DNA of 64,000 nt from Palsa-883 sp963847615 (GCA_963847615.1 CAWKAN010000015.1:1-64000), one strand, 5' to 3'; counted from the stretch's first letter, positions 16,508 through 27,370 are shown. Numbers and translations: made by a program. Notes: generated by a model not told the origin, from the letters alone.

Positions 16508-16882
16508 CAGCGGCGGCTGGCGTGGTCCGCCGCGACCGACCCGCGCGCCGCCCAGGGTGTGCCGCCCAGGATGCCGCCCAGGGTGCCGTAAGACGCGCCG
16601 CCGGCCTGGCGGCACGCCCGCATCGCGCGGCGGGTCCAGAAAATCGCCGCGTCGATAACCGCCCGTACGGTGCGGGTGCGACTGCGGCGCAGATCCTCAC
16701 CGCGCGGGGGCCGGCCAATACGCTCACCCGCCGGGCCGCCGCGCCTTCGGGACCCATCGACCAGACATGCCGCCCGGGTCCACGCCGCGGCTCAGCAAGC
16801 CGCCTGCCGGGTCCGGCGCCTCGCCTCGCGGGCGCCGCGCCCGACACGCCGCCGGCGACAAAGCCGGCGGCAACGCGCCCGC
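16508..16882. other. Gap with short tandem GCCGCCCAGG repeats
   Basis: About 375 bases between convergent genes. At 16547-16586 the unit GCCGCCCAGGGTG / ATGCCGCCCAGG is repeated three times. No gene or clear terminator was seen. Confidence 0.45.
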
Positions 16883-18738
16883 TCAGTCGGCAGCCGCGCC
16901 GGGCGCCGCCAGGCTTCCCGCCAGCAGCTCGGTCACCCGCCGGGCAAACCCGGCCGGGTCCTTCGGCAGATCCCCTTCCTGCACCCGCGCCAGATCGAGC
17001 AAGGTCGCCGCCACCGCGGCGATCGCTGCCTTGTCCGCGTGGCGCCCGACCAGTGCGGCGATCAGCCGATGGCTCGGGTTCACCTCCAGCACCGGCAGGC
17101 TGGGCATCATCGCCCGTCCGGCGCGGCGCATCAGCCGCTGCATCTGCAGGTCCGGCCCCTTGTCGGACGCCGCCAGCACCACCGCGCTGTCGGTCAGCCG
17201 CGCGGTGGCACGCACGTCCGACACCTCGTCCTCCAGCGCCGCCTTCAGCGCCGAGGTCAGCAGCGAGATGTCCGGCAGGTCGGCATCCTTGCCGAGATCC
17301 TCCACCGCCTGGGTGACGCTGCGCAGCTTCTTGCCCGCGAAGCTGTCCAGCCGTTCCGGCCAGAATGCGTCGATCGGGTCGGGCAGCAGCAGCACCTCGA
17401 ACCCCTTGGCGCGGAAGCCTTCGAGCTGCGGCGAGGATTTCAGCGCCTCGGCGCTGTCGCCGGTCAGGTAGTAGATGGTCTCTTGCTCCGCCGTCATCCG
17501 CCCCACGTAGTCGGCCAGGCTGGTCAGCCCGTCCTGCGTCGAGGAATGGAACCGCAGCAGCGGCGCCAGCTCGGCGCGGTGCTCGGCGTCCTCCCAGATG
17601 CCCTCCTTCAGCCAGGCGCCGAAATTGTCCCAGAACTTCGCGTAGTCGTTGGTTTCCCCGGGCGCCTCGCCGGCGCGGGTCTTCAGCTCGCCCAGCACGC
17701 GCCCGATCAGCGCCTTGCGGATGCGCCCTAGCACCGGCGTCGCCTGCAGCATCTCGCGCGAGACGTTCAGCGGCAGGTCCTCGGTGTCCACCACGCCCTG
17801 CACGAAGCGCAGCCAGTGCGGTAGCAGCTCGGCCTTGTCGGTGATGAACATGCGCCGCACGTGCAGCCGCACATGCAACTCGCGGTCGCCCTCGATCGGG
17901 TCGAACGGCTTGGCGCCGGGGATGAACAGCAGGGCGTAGTATTCCAGCGTGCCCTCGGCCTTCCAGTGCAGCGTGGCCCAGGGCGTGTCGAAGTAGTGCC
18001 CCAGGTGGCGGTAGAACTCGCTGTAGTTCTGCTCGGTCACGTCCGCCTTGGACTTGCGCCACAGCGCGGTGCCCTCGTTGGCCGGCTGGTCCTTGCCGTC
18101 CTGCGCGATGCTGATCGGCACCGTGATGTGGTCGGCCCATTTGCGCACGATCGCGCCGAGCCGGAGCGGATCGAGGTAGTCCGCCGCATCCGCCTTCAGG
18201 TGCAGCACGATGTCGGTGCCGGCGGTCTCGCGGGTCGCGGGGGCGACGGTGAAGGCGCTGCCGTCGGACGACCAGGCGAAGGCCTCCTCGGTGCCGGCCT
18301 TGCGCGAGGTGACCTCGACCCGGTCGGCGACCATGAAGGCGGAGTAGAAGCCGACGCCGAACTGGCCGATCAGGTTGGGCCGTTCCTCCGGCTTCGCCTC
18401 GGCCAGCGTCTGGCCGAACAGGCGGGTGCCGGAGCGGGCGATGGTGCCCAGGTTGTCGATCAGCTCCTGGCGCGTCATGCCGATGCCGTCATCGGCGATC
18501 AGCAGGGTGCGGGCGTCCTTGTCGGGGACCAGCCGGATCTTCGCCTCGGCCGGGGGGGCGGCGGCCGGGTTGGTCAGCGCCTCGAACCGGCGGCGATCCA
18601 TCGCGTCGGCGGCGTTGGCCACCAGCTCGCGCAGGAAGATCTCGCGCTCCGAATAGAGCGAGTGGACGACGAGATCGAGCAGCCGGCCACCTCGGCGCCA
18701 AAATCATGCTGTTCCGCGGCTAATGTGGTGTCGTTCAT
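16883..18738 (-). CDS. htpG: Molecular chaperone HtpG (Hsp90), one-base frameshift near the N-terminus
   Basis: About 618 residues when a missing base near 18688 is restored. From ATG 18738 it reads MNDTTLAAEQHDFGAEV. The next-frame continuation is RLLDLVVHSLYSEREIFLRELVANAADA, the conserved ATP-lid entry with the catalytic Glu and Asn. Then come ADDGIGMTRQELIDNLGTIARSGT, QFGVGFYSAFMVAD and, in the middle domain, DLPLNVSREMLQ. The gene is otherwise complete to the dimerisation domain. A dead hsp90 with every other residue conserved is unlikely, so a sequencing error in the GGCC run is the simpler explanation. Confidence 0.92.
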
Positions 18739-18903
18739 GTGATGCTCCTGGTGCGGCCGGCCATATGCGTGCGCCGGTCAGACGTTTCAACGTCTGGGGC
18801 GCAATCGCAAGCAGGAAGGCCAGGGGCTTCGCGCTGTGCGGGCGCCGGCCCCCCCGAAGTTCACTGCCGCGCACCCCGCAAGCGGTGCGCGGCGCAGGCC
18901 CGG

Positions 18904-21015
18904 CTACGCCGCGCGCACCTCGGAGACGAAGCCGCTGACTTCGGCAGACAGCGACTCGGCCTGCCTGGACAGGTCGCCCGCCGCGCTCAGCACCTGGTCG
19001 GCCGCGGCGCCGGTGCTGGCCGCGCCCTGGCTGACGCCGGCGATGTTGGTGGTGACCAGCTGCGTGCTGCCGGCGGTCTGCTGGACGTTGCGCGCGATCT
19101 CGGCGGTCGCCGCGCCCTGCTCCTCCACCGCCGAGGCGATCGCGGTGGCGATCGTGCTCACCTCCTCGATCACCGTGGTGATGCCCTTGATCGCCTCCAC
19201 CGCCTCGCGGGTCGAGGTCTGCAACTGGGTGATCTGGGCGGAGATCTCCTCGGTCGCCTTGGCGGTCTGCCCGGCCAGGCTCTTCACCTCGGAGGCGACC
19301 ACGGCGAAGCCCTTGCCGGCGTCGCCGGCGCGCGCCGCCTCGATGGTGGCGTTCAGCGCCAGCAGGTTGGTCTGCCCGGCGATGTTGCTGATCAGCTCGA
19401 CCACCTGGCCGATCCGCTGGGCGCCCTCGGCCAGCGCGCGCACCGTCGCGTCGGTGCGCCGCGCGTCGGCCACCGCCTGCTCGGTGATCTTCGAGGATTG
19501 CGCCACCTGGCGGGTGATCTCGCCGATCGAGGAACTCAGTTCCTCGGCCGAGGCGGCCACCGTCTGCACGCCGGCGCTGGCTTCCTCCGCCGCCGCGGCG
19601 ACGCTGGCCGCCTGGCCGTTGGTCTCCCCGGCGGTCGCCGACATCGCCCGCGCCGTTGCCTCCATCTCCGTGGCGGACGATGCGAGCATCCCGACCAGGT
19701 TGGCGACCTTCGCCTCGAACTGCGCGGCCAGATCGAGCATCGCCGCGCGCCGCTCCGCCGCCGCCCGCTGCTTCTGCGCCTCCTGCTCGGCGCGGAGCCG
19801 GTCAGCCTCGATCATGTTGTCCTTGAACACCTGCACGCTGCCGGCCATGGCGCCGATCTCGTCCTTGCGGCCGAGGCCGCCGATCTCGGCCGTCATGTCA
19901 CGCTCGGCCAGCCGGCGCATGGTGCGGTTCAAGGCGCCCAGCGGACGCACGATGGCGCGGATCATCACGGTGCTGATGGCGGCGGTCAGACCCAGCAGCA
20001 CAAGGATGGCGGCCAGGCTGAGGTAGAGCTCGGATTCCGCGGCGTGGCGGATCCCGGCGGTCTGCGCCATGAGATCGCTCGCCATGCGGTCTTCGACCGT
20101 CTTGAGCAGATCGATGCGCGCGGTCGTGGCCTTGAACCAGTCCGCCCCGGTCACCCCGCCCAGATGGCCTTCCAGGCCATCGTCCGCCGCGACCCGGCGC
20201 ATCCTCACCACCGCGTCAACCGCGTCGCCCGCAACCGTTCGACGCATGAACGCGGCCTGTGCCGGGGTCACCGCCGCGGCGATGATGCGGAAGTACAGGT
20301 CCTGGTCGTCGCCGAGCACGGCCAGATGACGCAGCCTGGCCGCATCGAACCGCCCGGCGGCGAAGCCCACCGCACCGACGGCCCGTTCCTGGCCGGCGAG
20401 TTCCTTCGCCTGCAGGAAGCTGAGATAGACCGACACCGACCGCGCGACGTCCGAAGCTTCGACGTCGGCCGCCGCCGCGCCGACCATGTCGAGCAGACGG
20501 GTGTTCGCTGCGGTGAAATATGCGAAGCTGTCATCGGCGCCGATGGCCAGTTGACTGATCCGTTGGCGGATGCCGCCGAGGTTTGCCAGACTCTCGCGCG
20601 CGGCGGCGAACTTGCCGGCAAGGGCGGCGTCGCGATCGCCGCCCGCGGCGTCGAGGCGCCGAAGCCGCGCCTCGAAGGCGACCAGCCGCGCATCGGTGCG
20701 CGCGCGCTGTGTCGTAAGCTCCGCGCGCAGTTCGGTGCCCTTGCTGCCCAGGAACCCGCCGGAAAGGCCGCGCTCGCGTTGCAACTCGTGCACCAGGGCG
20801 CTGGTGTCGGTGACGAGAGCCGAGAGCGTGCCGACGCGCTGCATCGTGGCGACGGTGGCCAGCTTTTCCCGCAGCAAGAGGCCGGAGAGCACCAGCAAGC
20901 CCAGCACCGGCAGCAGGAGCGGCAGGGTGATCCGGGCGCGCAGGCCGATGCCGGTCCACCGCCGCCGGCTGGCGTTGCTGGCGAGGCGGGCGGTCCGCCT
21001 TGCGTCGTCACCCAT
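18904..21015 (-). CDS. Methyl-accepting chemotaxis protein with NIT sensor domain
   Basis: A 703-residue chemoreceptor. One transmembrane helix lies at about 30-50 (RITLPLLLPVLGLLVLSGLLL). A large periplasmic domain begins with the NIT signature LVHELQRERGLSGGFLGSKG (nitrate/nitrite-sensing family) and a second helix sits at about 331-352. Then come a HAMP linker (IVRPLGALNRTMRRLAERD) and a signalling domain with the hairpin tip QTNLLALNATIEAARAGDAGKGFAVVA (split for length: tip residues about 565-592). The start at 21015 has GGGAG eight bases upstream and is preferred over 21036. No che genes are adjacent, so it is an orphan receptor in this window. Confidence 0.9.
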   Translation of the reverse strand: MGDDARRTARLASNASRRRWTGIGLRARITLPLLLPVLGLLVLSGLLLREKLATVATMQRVGTLSALVTDTSALVHELQRERGLSGGFLGSKGTELRAELTTQRARTDARLVAFEARLRRLDAAGGDRDAALAGKFAAARESLANLGGIRQRISQLAIGADDSFAYFTAANTRLLDMVGAAAADVEASDVARSVSVYLSFLQAKELAGQERAVGAVGFAAGRFDAARLRHLAVLGDDQDLYFRIIAAAVTPAQAAFMRRTVAGDAVDAVVRMRRVAADDGLEGHLGGVTGADWFKATTARIDLLKTVEDRMASDLMAQTAGIRHAAESELYLSLAAILVLLGLTAAISTVMIRAIVRPLGALNRTMRRLAERDMTAEIGGLGRKDEIGAMAGSVQVFKDNMIEADRLRAEQEAQKQRAAAERRAAMLDLAAQFEAKVANLVGMLASSATEMEATARAMSATAGETNGQAASVAAAAEEASAGVQTVAASAEELSSSIGEITRQVAQSSKITEQAVADARRTDATVRALAEGAQRIGQVVELISNIAGQTNLLALNATIEAARAGDAGKGFAVVASEVKSLAGQTAKATEEISAQITQLQTSTREAVEAIKGITTVIEEVSTIATAIASAVEEQGAATAEIARNVQQTAGSTQLVTTNIAGVSQGAASTGAAADQVLSAAGDLSRQAESLSAEVSGFVSEVRAA

Positions 21016-21266
21016 GTTCTGCACTCCCGGTCGCAACGCCGGCGAATGTCGTTGTCAGGGGTTACCCAAGGATGAACGGCGATGAATTTGGCGACGTTCC
21101 CGCTCCGCAGCGCGCGAACGAGGTGCGATCGGCGGCGGTGCGCCCGAGCCGAACAGCGGTGCACGCATGGGCGGAGGGTCGATGCCAGCCGACCATCCCC
21201 CGCCTGCCCGGAATTGCTGACCGCATGCCGCGGCCGCCGGTCGGTCCGCACCGCCTTGACCGTCAA

Positions 21267-22271
21267 TCAGCCGCCGCGTCCACCGTCCGGAACCCGCGTC
21301 CGGACGACGAACCCCGCCAGGCCGCAGGTCACCGCGACAAGCCCCACCCAGCCGAGCGGGCCGGGTGCCGCGCCGCCCAGGAACACGACCTCGCCGGCCA
21401 GGGCGAACGCCACCTCGCCGGCCTGCGTCGCATCGACCGCCGCGATCCGCCAGGGATCGCTGGAGAGGTTGCGGGCGTGCAGGAACAGCGTCGTCGCCAG
21501 GCCGCCGGCGACGACGGCGATGACGGCGGTGCCGAGCAACTGCCCCGCGCCCGGCGGCGGCGGCGCGGTCACCAGCAGCAGGCCGGCGAAGAACGGCAGC
21601 GCGCCGAGCGTGAGCAGCAGCACCGCGGCGGCGGGATTGGCCAGCACCGCGCCGTCGCTGCCGCCGGCGTGCCTGGCGCGGTTCAGCAACTGGTTGCCGG
21701 TCGGGTAGGCCAGCGCCGCGATGATCACCGGCAGCACGCCCTTGACGATCTGCGACAGCGCCACGCCGGCGGCGATGCGCTGCGCGTTCAGGATCAGGAT
21801 GCCGAGGAAGATGACGCCGGCGAACGCGATGCCGCGCCGCGGCACGCGCGCGCCGAAGCCGCGCAGCACCAGCGGCGTCGCCAGGATGGTGATCTGCCAG
21901 GTCGCGGCGACGATCCAACCGGGCGCGTGGTCGGCGGCATAGCAGATGCCGGTGTAGAACACGCCGAAGCCGATCCCCCCGGCGAGCAGCCAGAACCGGA
22001 GCTGCCGGCGGAACAGCCGCAGCACGGTGGCGAGAAATCCGCCGCCGTGCCGCACCGTCAGCCACAACGCCAGCAGCACCGCCATGTCGATGTAGCGCAG
22101 CGCCGCGCTCCAGACCCAGGGGCCGCCGGACCGGCTCATCGCGCGGTTGAGGATGAAGGTGACGGAGAACAACGCCGCCGCCAGCAGGCCGAGGCCGAGC
22201 AGCCGCGGCATGCCCGGTTGGCTCGTGGTCGTCGCCGGGGCGGCGGTGGCGTAGGCCGCATTCACCGCCAC
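21267..22271 (-). CDS. DMT-superfamily transporter, EamA type
   Basis: A 334-residue membrane protein with about ten hydrophobic segments arranged as two EamA repeats. Visible parts include LLGLGLLAAALFSVTFILNR near the N-terminus, GVFYTGICYAADHAPGWIVA, and in the second repeat EVAFALAGEVVFLGGAAPGP. Such carriers export amino acids or other metabolites; this gene resembles the multidrug-resistance-efflux-like subgroup, and the substrate is unknown. It lies 39 bases after the ArsB-type gene in the same direction, so they may share a transcript. Confidence 0.85.
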   Translation of the reverse strand: MAVNAAYATAAPATTTSQPGMPRLLGLGLLAAALFSVTFILNRAMSRSGGPWVWSAALRYIDMAVLLALWLTVRHGGGFLATVLRLFRRQLRFWLLAGGIGFGVFYTGICYAADHAPGWIVAATWQITILATPLVLRGFGARVPRRGIAFAGVIFLGILILNAQRIAAGVALSQIVKGVLPVIIAALAYPTGNQLLNRARHAGGSDGAVLANPAAAVLLLTLGALPFFAGLLLVTAPPPPGAGQLLGTAVIAVVAGGLATTLFLHARNLSSDPWRIAAVDATQAGEVAFALAGEVVFLGGAAPGPLGWVGLVAVTCGLAGFVVRTRVPDGGRGG

Positions 22272-22310
22272 GGCGTTCCATCGCGGTCGGCGGACGATCC
22301 GCCGTCACGA

Positions 22311-23690
22311 TCAACGGCGTGCCGGCTGAACGTTCGGCCTTGGCGGAGTTTGTCCGACAACCGACGCTCTACCCGCTACAGATAGCGTAGCCAGAGATAC
22401 AGTTGCGCCGACCATCACCGCCAGCAGCGTCAGCGGCAGGGCTTTCCTTGTATACAGCCCGAAACCGAAGGGAATGCCAGCGCGCTGGGCGATCCCCGAC
22501 ACGGTCAGGTTGGCCGAGGCGCCGATCAGCGTGGCGTTGCCGCCGAAGCAGGCCCCGAGCGACAGCGCCACCCAAAGCGGCAGGATCGCCTGCTCGCCGC
22601 CGAACTGCGGCGCCATGGCGTGCAGCACCGGGATCATCGCCGCCACGAACGGGATGTTGTCGATGACCGCCGACAGGATCGCCGAGCTCCACAGCACCAC
22701 GCTGACGGTCAGCCCAAGGTTGCCGGCGGTTGCCAGGGTGATCTTGTGGGCGACCCAGGCCAGCGCCCCGGTCACCTCCACGCCGCGCACCACGATGAAC
22801 AGGCCGACGAAGAAGAAGATCGTGATCCAGTCGATCTCGCCATAGGTGGCGGAAATCTTCTCGAACTGCAGGTCGCGCGGGTGGATCAGGTTCTCCAGCA
22901 GCATCAGCGCCGCCGCGGCCATCAGGGCGATGGTGCCCGGCGCGACGCCGGTGATCCGTTGGGTGCAGAAACCCGCCAGGGCCAGGCCGAAGACCACGAT
23001 GGAGTGACGCAGCAGTCGCCGGTTGACAATGGCGCTGCTGGCGCGGATGGCCAGCACCGCCTGGCGCGCTTGCGCGCGCGCAGTCAGCGCGCCGCCTTGC
23101 ACCACATGCATCACGCCGACCTGCACCAGCATCACCACCACCACGCAGGGCGCCAGGTGCACCAGGAAGTCGTTGAAGCTGAGGTTCGCCGTGGTGCCGA
23201 TCAGGATGTTCGGCGGATCGCCGATCAGCGTCGCGGTGCCGCCGAAATTGGACGCCTGCACCTCGGCGAGCAGGAACGGAAACGGCGGAACGTCCAGGCG
23301 CCGGCAGATCGCGATCGTTACCGGGGCGATCAGCAATACGGTGGTGACGTTGTCCAGCAGCGCGGACAGCAAGGCGGTGACCAGCGCCAGGGCAACCAGC
23401 AGGCCGGACGGCGAGGCGCGGGCAAGCTGCACCGCGCGAATCGCCAGGTACTCGAACACGCCGGAGCGGCGGGAGATCGCCACCAGCATCATCATCCCGG
23501 TCAGCAGGCCGATGGTGTTGAAGTCGATGCCCTCGATCGCCTGCTGCTGGGTCAGCACCCCGCTCAGCACCATCGCGCCGCCGCCGAGCAGGGCGAGGAT
23601 GGAGCGGTCGAAGCGGTCCACCGTCACCAGGGCGTAGGTGATCGCCAGGATCGGCAAAGCGACATAGATCGGCGGCAGGCCTATCGCCAT
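22311..23690 (-). CDS. ArsB/NhaD-family ion transporter (SLC13-like)
   Basis: A 459-residue integral membrane carrier of the ion-transporter superfamily. It starts MAIGLPPIYVALPILAITYA and has two repeated halves, each with the signature seen here as NFGGTATLIGDPPNILIG and GACFGGNATLIGASANLTVSG. LLDNVTTVLLIAPV and VIDNIPFVAAMIPVL are the paired helix-break regions. Family members move arsenite, Na+/H+ or dicarboxylates. No arsenic genes are nearby, so a Na+/H+ or anion role is as likely. Confidence 0.87.
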   Translation of the reverse strand: MAIGLPPIYVALPILAITYALVTVDRFDRSILALLGGGAMVLSGVLTQQQAIEGIDFNTIGLLTGMMMLVAISRRSGVFEYLAIRAVQLARASPSGLLVALALVTALLSALLDNVTTVLLIAPVTIAICRRLDVPPFPFLLAEVQASNFGGTATLIGDPPNILIGTTANLSFNDFLVHLAPCVVVVMLVQVGVMHVVQGGALTARAQARQAVLAIRASSAIVNRRLLRHSIVVFGLALAGFCTQRITGVAPGTIALMAAAALMLLENLIHPRDLQFEKISATYGEIDWITIFFFVGLFIVVRGVEVTGALAWVAHKITLATAGNLGLTVSVVLWSSAILSAVIDNIPFVAAMIPVLHAMAPQFGGEQAILPLWVALSLGACFGGNATLIGASANLTVSGIAQRAGIPFGFGLYTRKALPLTLLAVMVGATVSLATLSVAGRASVVGQTPPRPNVQPARR

Positions 23691-23944
23691 CGGAGCGTCC
23701 ACGACACGGTTGAAGCGAGGGGTTCGATCGGGCGGCCAGGTGCTGCCAGGCCGCCGCACGAACGCGCCGCCACATGGTGGCAACCTGGAGGCAGACCCGG
23801 CCGGGGTGGCGGGCCGATGGAGCGCGCGTCGCCCGCCTGGCCCCGCGGCGGGAAGCCGCGCATCACGCGGCGCGATCCTGCGCCGGCCGGTCACCGGCGC
23901 GGGATCGCGTACCCAAGCGCCGCCCCCTCAGGCGGCCAGTTCGA

Positions 23945-24910
23945 TCAGTGCACCGACTCCCAGAACTTCTTGGCGCCGGGGTGCAGCCGCACGCCGAGCT
24001 GCTCGGTCTTCAGCGCCACCGCCTTGAAGTCCATGTTCTTCAGATGCGGGAAGACGTCGATGAGGTATTGCCGGTGGTCATAGATCGCCTTGGCGATGGC
24101 GTAGGCCGTGGCATCATCCATCTGCGAGATGCGGGCGGAGTACGTGGCGTAGACGATCGGCGTGAGCACGGCGGGCTGGCCGGGGATGGTATCGGCGGGC
24201 AGGGTGGTGAAGTCCACGCCCTGGACCTTGCTGGCGACGATCTTGCGTTCGTCCTCGGTGAGGCCGACGAACTTCATCGGGGTCGAGGTGAGCAGCTCAC
24301 GCAGGGTCGCATCCAGGCCGGAGCCGACGCCGTATTTCGAATAGCCGACGAGCTGGCGGTTCTGGGTGCCCTCGAGGGCGTCCTGGATCGAACCGGGCGA
24401 CCATTGCGGCGTGATGCCGAGCGCCGAGAAGATCTCCCGCGTCAGCACCTCCGCCCCGCTGCCATGGATGCCGGCGCTGAACCGCTTGCCCTGCAGATCC
24501 TTGAGGCCGTCGATCTTGGCATCGACGCGCACCACCATCTGCAGCGTGGCGATGTCGTGCACATACAGCACACCCAGATCGGTGACCGGCTTGCCCTGGA
24601 ACGGGCCGGTGCCATCATGGGCCTGGATCAACGTGTTGACCATGACGAGGCCGAAATCGATCTCGTCCTTCGACATGCGGCGGATGTTGTTGACGCTCGC
24701 GCCGGTTTCGATCATCGAGACGTTGGTGTTCGGCAGGTCCTGCTTGATCGCCTTGGACATGGCAACGGCGAGGGCATAGTTGCTGGAGGTGGCGTTGGTG
24801 GAGCCGAAGGTGATCGAGCTCTTCTGCGCCCACGCCGGCCCGCCCGCCAGCGCCGCGGCTGCGGCGGCCGCGAGCTTGGCCATCTCCCTGCGGTTCAGTT
24901 GCATCGGCAT
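23945..24910 (-). CDS. TAXI-family TRAP transporter solute-binding protein
   Basis: A 321-residue periplasmic protein with a signal peptide (MPMQLNRREMAKLAAAAAAA to PAWA). The mature part begins SSITFGSTNATSSNYALAVA, the TAXI-type ligand fold. It continues with TGASVNNIRRMSKDEIDFGL and VYATYSARISQMDDATAYAI, where other members bind glutamate-like or carboxylate ligands. AGGAGG lies well placed before ATG 24910. The fused TRAP permease is encoded directly upstream in the same direction (start of this gene 114 bases after the permease stop). Confidence 0.9.
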   Translation of the reverse strand: MPMQLNRREMAKLAAAAAAALAGGPAWAQKSSITFGSTNATSSNYALAVAMSKAIKQDLPNTNVSMIETGASVNNIRRMSKDEIDFGLVMVNTLIQAHDGTGPFQGKPVTDLGVLYVHDIATLQMVVRVDAKIDGLKDLQGKRFSAGIHGSGAEVLTREIFSALGITPQWSPGSIQDALEGTQNRQLVGYSKYGVGSGLDATLRELLTSTPMKFVGLTEDERKIVASKVQGVDFTTLPADTIPGQPAVLTPIVYATYSARISQMDDATAYAIAKAIYDHRQYLIDVFPHLKNMDFKAVALKTEQLGVRLHPGAKKFWESVH

Positions 24911-25023
24911 CGTGTCTCCTCCTGGTGCTGCTGCCCGGATTGCGTGCGGCTGGGCAATGGTTGAAACCTGTGGGCTCCGCGGCGATGGCGCCGCGCTCCG
25001 GACTTGCCCGGGCTTGGGTCGCA

Positions 25024-26973
25024 TCATCCCCCGCTGCGCAGCCGTACGCGGGCCGGTTCGCCCAGAAAGCGCCAGCCCAGGAACAGCCCGATCATCGTGA
25101 CCCCCACCCCGTCGGCGTAGAACGTCGGGTAGAACAGCGCCGCGGCCGCCACGTACAGGTAAAGCCGCCAGCCCCAGTTCAGCCGTCCCAGCAAATGGCC
25201 GATCGAGGCGCCGCTGATCGCCACGACCATCGCCCAGGCGATGGCGATGTTGTAGGCAATCAACAGCGGCGAGCCGTACAGCATGATCTCGGGCCGGTAG
25301 ACCATCATGAACGGCAGCAGGAACACCGCGCCCGCGATGCGCAAGGCCTGTCCTGCAACCTTCCAGAAATTTTCGCCGGCGATCGTCGCGGCGGCATAGA
25401 CCGACGCGCAGACCGGCGGGGTGATCGCCGAGAGGATGGCGAAATAGAAGATGAACAGGTGGGCAACGAGCGGCGGCAGGCCGAGGCGGATCAGCACCGG
25501 ACCGCAGACCGAGGCGGTGAGCACATACGAGGCCGTCGTCGGCACGTCCATGCCGAGCAGGATGCAGAGCAGCGCCGAGATCAGCAGCACGCCGACCAGG
25601 AAGTCGCCGCTGAAGCCGAGCAGCAGCTGCGAGAACTTCACGCCGAGACCGGTGGCCGAGAGCACGGTGACCAGCAGCGAGGCGGTGGCAAGCAGGGCGG
25701 CGATGATGATCACGCTACGCCCGCCATCGACCAGCCCGTCCCAGACCTGGCGGGCGAGCAGGCGCATCTCATCGCCCAGCGCGCCGAACCGGCCGCGTCG
25801 CAGGCAGCCGAGCAGGCGCGCCCAGGTGGCGAAGACGATCACGCCGATGGTCGCGACGGCACCGGCGAAGGTCGGCGTGTAGTTGAGGCCGAGCAGGACG
25901 GCGAGCAGGATCAGCGGCCCGAACGCCGGCAGGGCGTTGGCGGACAGCAGCACGTCGCGCGCCCGCGGCATCTGCTCGCGCGGCATCGGTTCGAGGCCGT
26001 GCTCGCGGGCGTAGCAGTCGATGCTGAAGTAGATCGCACTGAAATAGAGGATTGCCGGGATCGTGGCGGCGAGCGCGACGGTGGCGTAGGGGATGTTCAG
26101 CAGTTCCGCCATGATGAAGGCGCCCGCGCCCATCACCGGCGGCATGATCTGCCCGCCGGCCGATGCCGTTGCCTCGATGCCGGCGGCGAAGTCCTTGCGG
26201 TAGCCGGAGCGGATCATCGTCGGGATGGTGATCGAGCCGACCGACATGACGTTGGCCACCGACGAGCCGGAGATGGTGCCGAACAGGGCGGAGGTGACGA
26301 CGGCAACCTTGGCCGGCCCGCCGTAGGTGCGGCCGGCGACGACGGTGGCCGCCTGGATGAACACGTCGCCGGCGCCGACCGCCATCAGCAGCGACCCCAT
26401 CACCACGTAGATCGCGACGACGCGGGTGCCGATATCGGCGAGCATGCCGAACAGGCCGCCGGTGGAGCCGTAGAACGTCGCCACCACGGTGTCGTAGGAG
26501 ATGCGCGGCGGCTGCCACGCGCCGGACAGCAGCTGGTGGCCCCATACGTAATAGATGATCGAGACCGTGGCCAGGATCGGCAGCGACAGTCCGACGCTGC
26601 GCCGCCCCGCCTCCAGCGCGATGAGCACCATGGCAACCCCAAGCGCCATGTTGACCGGGGTGAGGTCGCTGATGCTGTCCATCAGTCGGTCGGACGCGAG
26701 GATGACGTGCAAGCCGGAGAGTAGCGCGATCGCACCGATCGCCAGGTCGCGCCACGCCGCGACCCGCGACCTTTGCCAATCGCGGATCGCGGCGAACACG
26801 AAGACGAAGCCGAGGCCGCCGCCGACGAACACGCCGCGCTGCACCAGCGGTTCCCAGGAGCCGAACAACGCGGTGTAGAGGTGGATCAGGGCAAAAACCA
26901 CCAGGCCGATCTTGGCGAAGGCGACCAGCGGCAGCGGCGCGTGGTGGGGTTCGGCGGGCGCGGGCTCGTTCAT
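25024..26973 (-). CDS. TRAP transporter permease, fused DctQM (TAXI type)
   Basis: A 649-residue membrane protein with about 16-18 segments. The N-terminal part corresponds to the small DctQ-like subunit and the rest to the DctM-like channel with FGTISGSSVANVMSVGSITIP and ATASAGGQIMPPVMGAGAFIM. The second half has LLGMDVPTTASYVLTASV and ITPPVCASVYAAATIAGENF, typical of TAXI-associated fused permeases. It uses the sodium gradient to import the ligand delivered by the binding protein just downstream. Confidence 0.92.
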   Translation of the reverse strand: MNEPAPAEPHHAPLPLVAFAKIGLVVFALIHLYTALFGSWEPLVQRGVFVGGGLGFVFVFAAIRDWQRSRVAAWRDLAIGAIALLSGLHVILASDRLMDSISDLTPVNMALGVAMVLIALEAGRRSVGLSLPILATVSIIYYVWGHQLLSGAWQPPRISYDTVVATFYGSTGGLFGMLADIGTRVVAIYVVMGSLLMAVGAGDVFIQAATVVAGRTYGGPAKVAVVTSALFGTISGSSVANVMSVGSITIPTMIRSGYRKDFAAGIEATASAGGQIMPPVMGAGAFIMAELLNIPYATVALAATIPAILYFSAIYFSIDCYAREHGLEPMPREQMPRARDVLLSANALPAFGPLILLAVLLGLNYTPTFAGAVATIGVIVFATWARLLGCLRRGRFGALGDEMRLLARQVWDGLVDGGRSVIIIAALLATASLLVTVLSATGLGVKFSQLLLGFSGDFLVGVLLISALLCILLGMDVPTTASYVLTASVCGPVLIRLGLPPLVAHLFIFYFAILSAITPPVCASVYAAATIAGENFWKVAGQALRIAGAVFLLPFMMVYRPEIMLYGSPLLIAYNIAIAWAMVVAISGASIGHLLGRLNWGWRLYLYVAAAALFYPTFYADGVGVTMIGLFLGWRFLGEPARVRLRSGG

Positions 26974-27201
26974 GGCTGGGCCTTTGGCTTGCGGAACGGG
27001 CCGCTGGTCGGACGTCGGCGCAGCATAGGCCGGAGCTATCGAAACGCCCAAATTCGGCCGATGCGCGGAGCGAGCCGCACTGGGCTCGCGCACCCGGCGA
27101 GGCGGCACGGCGGGGCGAACCGTTTCGACGGCGACCAGGTGCGCCGGCTGCGTGGTCGGGGGCCTTGGCTGCGCGGGCGGTTGTCACCGGAGCTGTCCAA
27201 G

Positions 27202-27370
27202 CGACGCTGAACCGGTGGCCGAACAGGATCGAGATCTGCGTTCTGGCTGCGGTCCAGTCGCCTTGCGGCATCATCCAGGCCCTGCTGACGTCGCGCAATA
27301 CCGGAAACCAGAGACCGATCGCCGCCGCATCGTTCGGGACCTGACCGCAGCTTCGCCCAGACGTGCGTGG
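27202..27370 (-). pseudogene. IS256-family transposase remnant (C-terminal end)
   Basis: The minus frame reads VPNDAAAIGLWFPVLRDVS, then MMPQGDWTAARTQISILFGHRF. This matches the last 50 residues of mutator-type transposases (usual pattern FPNDAAxxLLxLALRNIxxxW-MPxxxWxxAxxQFAILFGDRF). No upstream catalytic region is present. The rest of 26974-27589 shows no gene; the permease promoter should be near 26980-27050. Confidence 0.65.

Noticed and set aside
18739..21075. A 778-residue plus-strand frame over the chemoreceptor
   Set aside because: Shadow of the minus-strand MCP gene; composition is repetitive and no motif is present.
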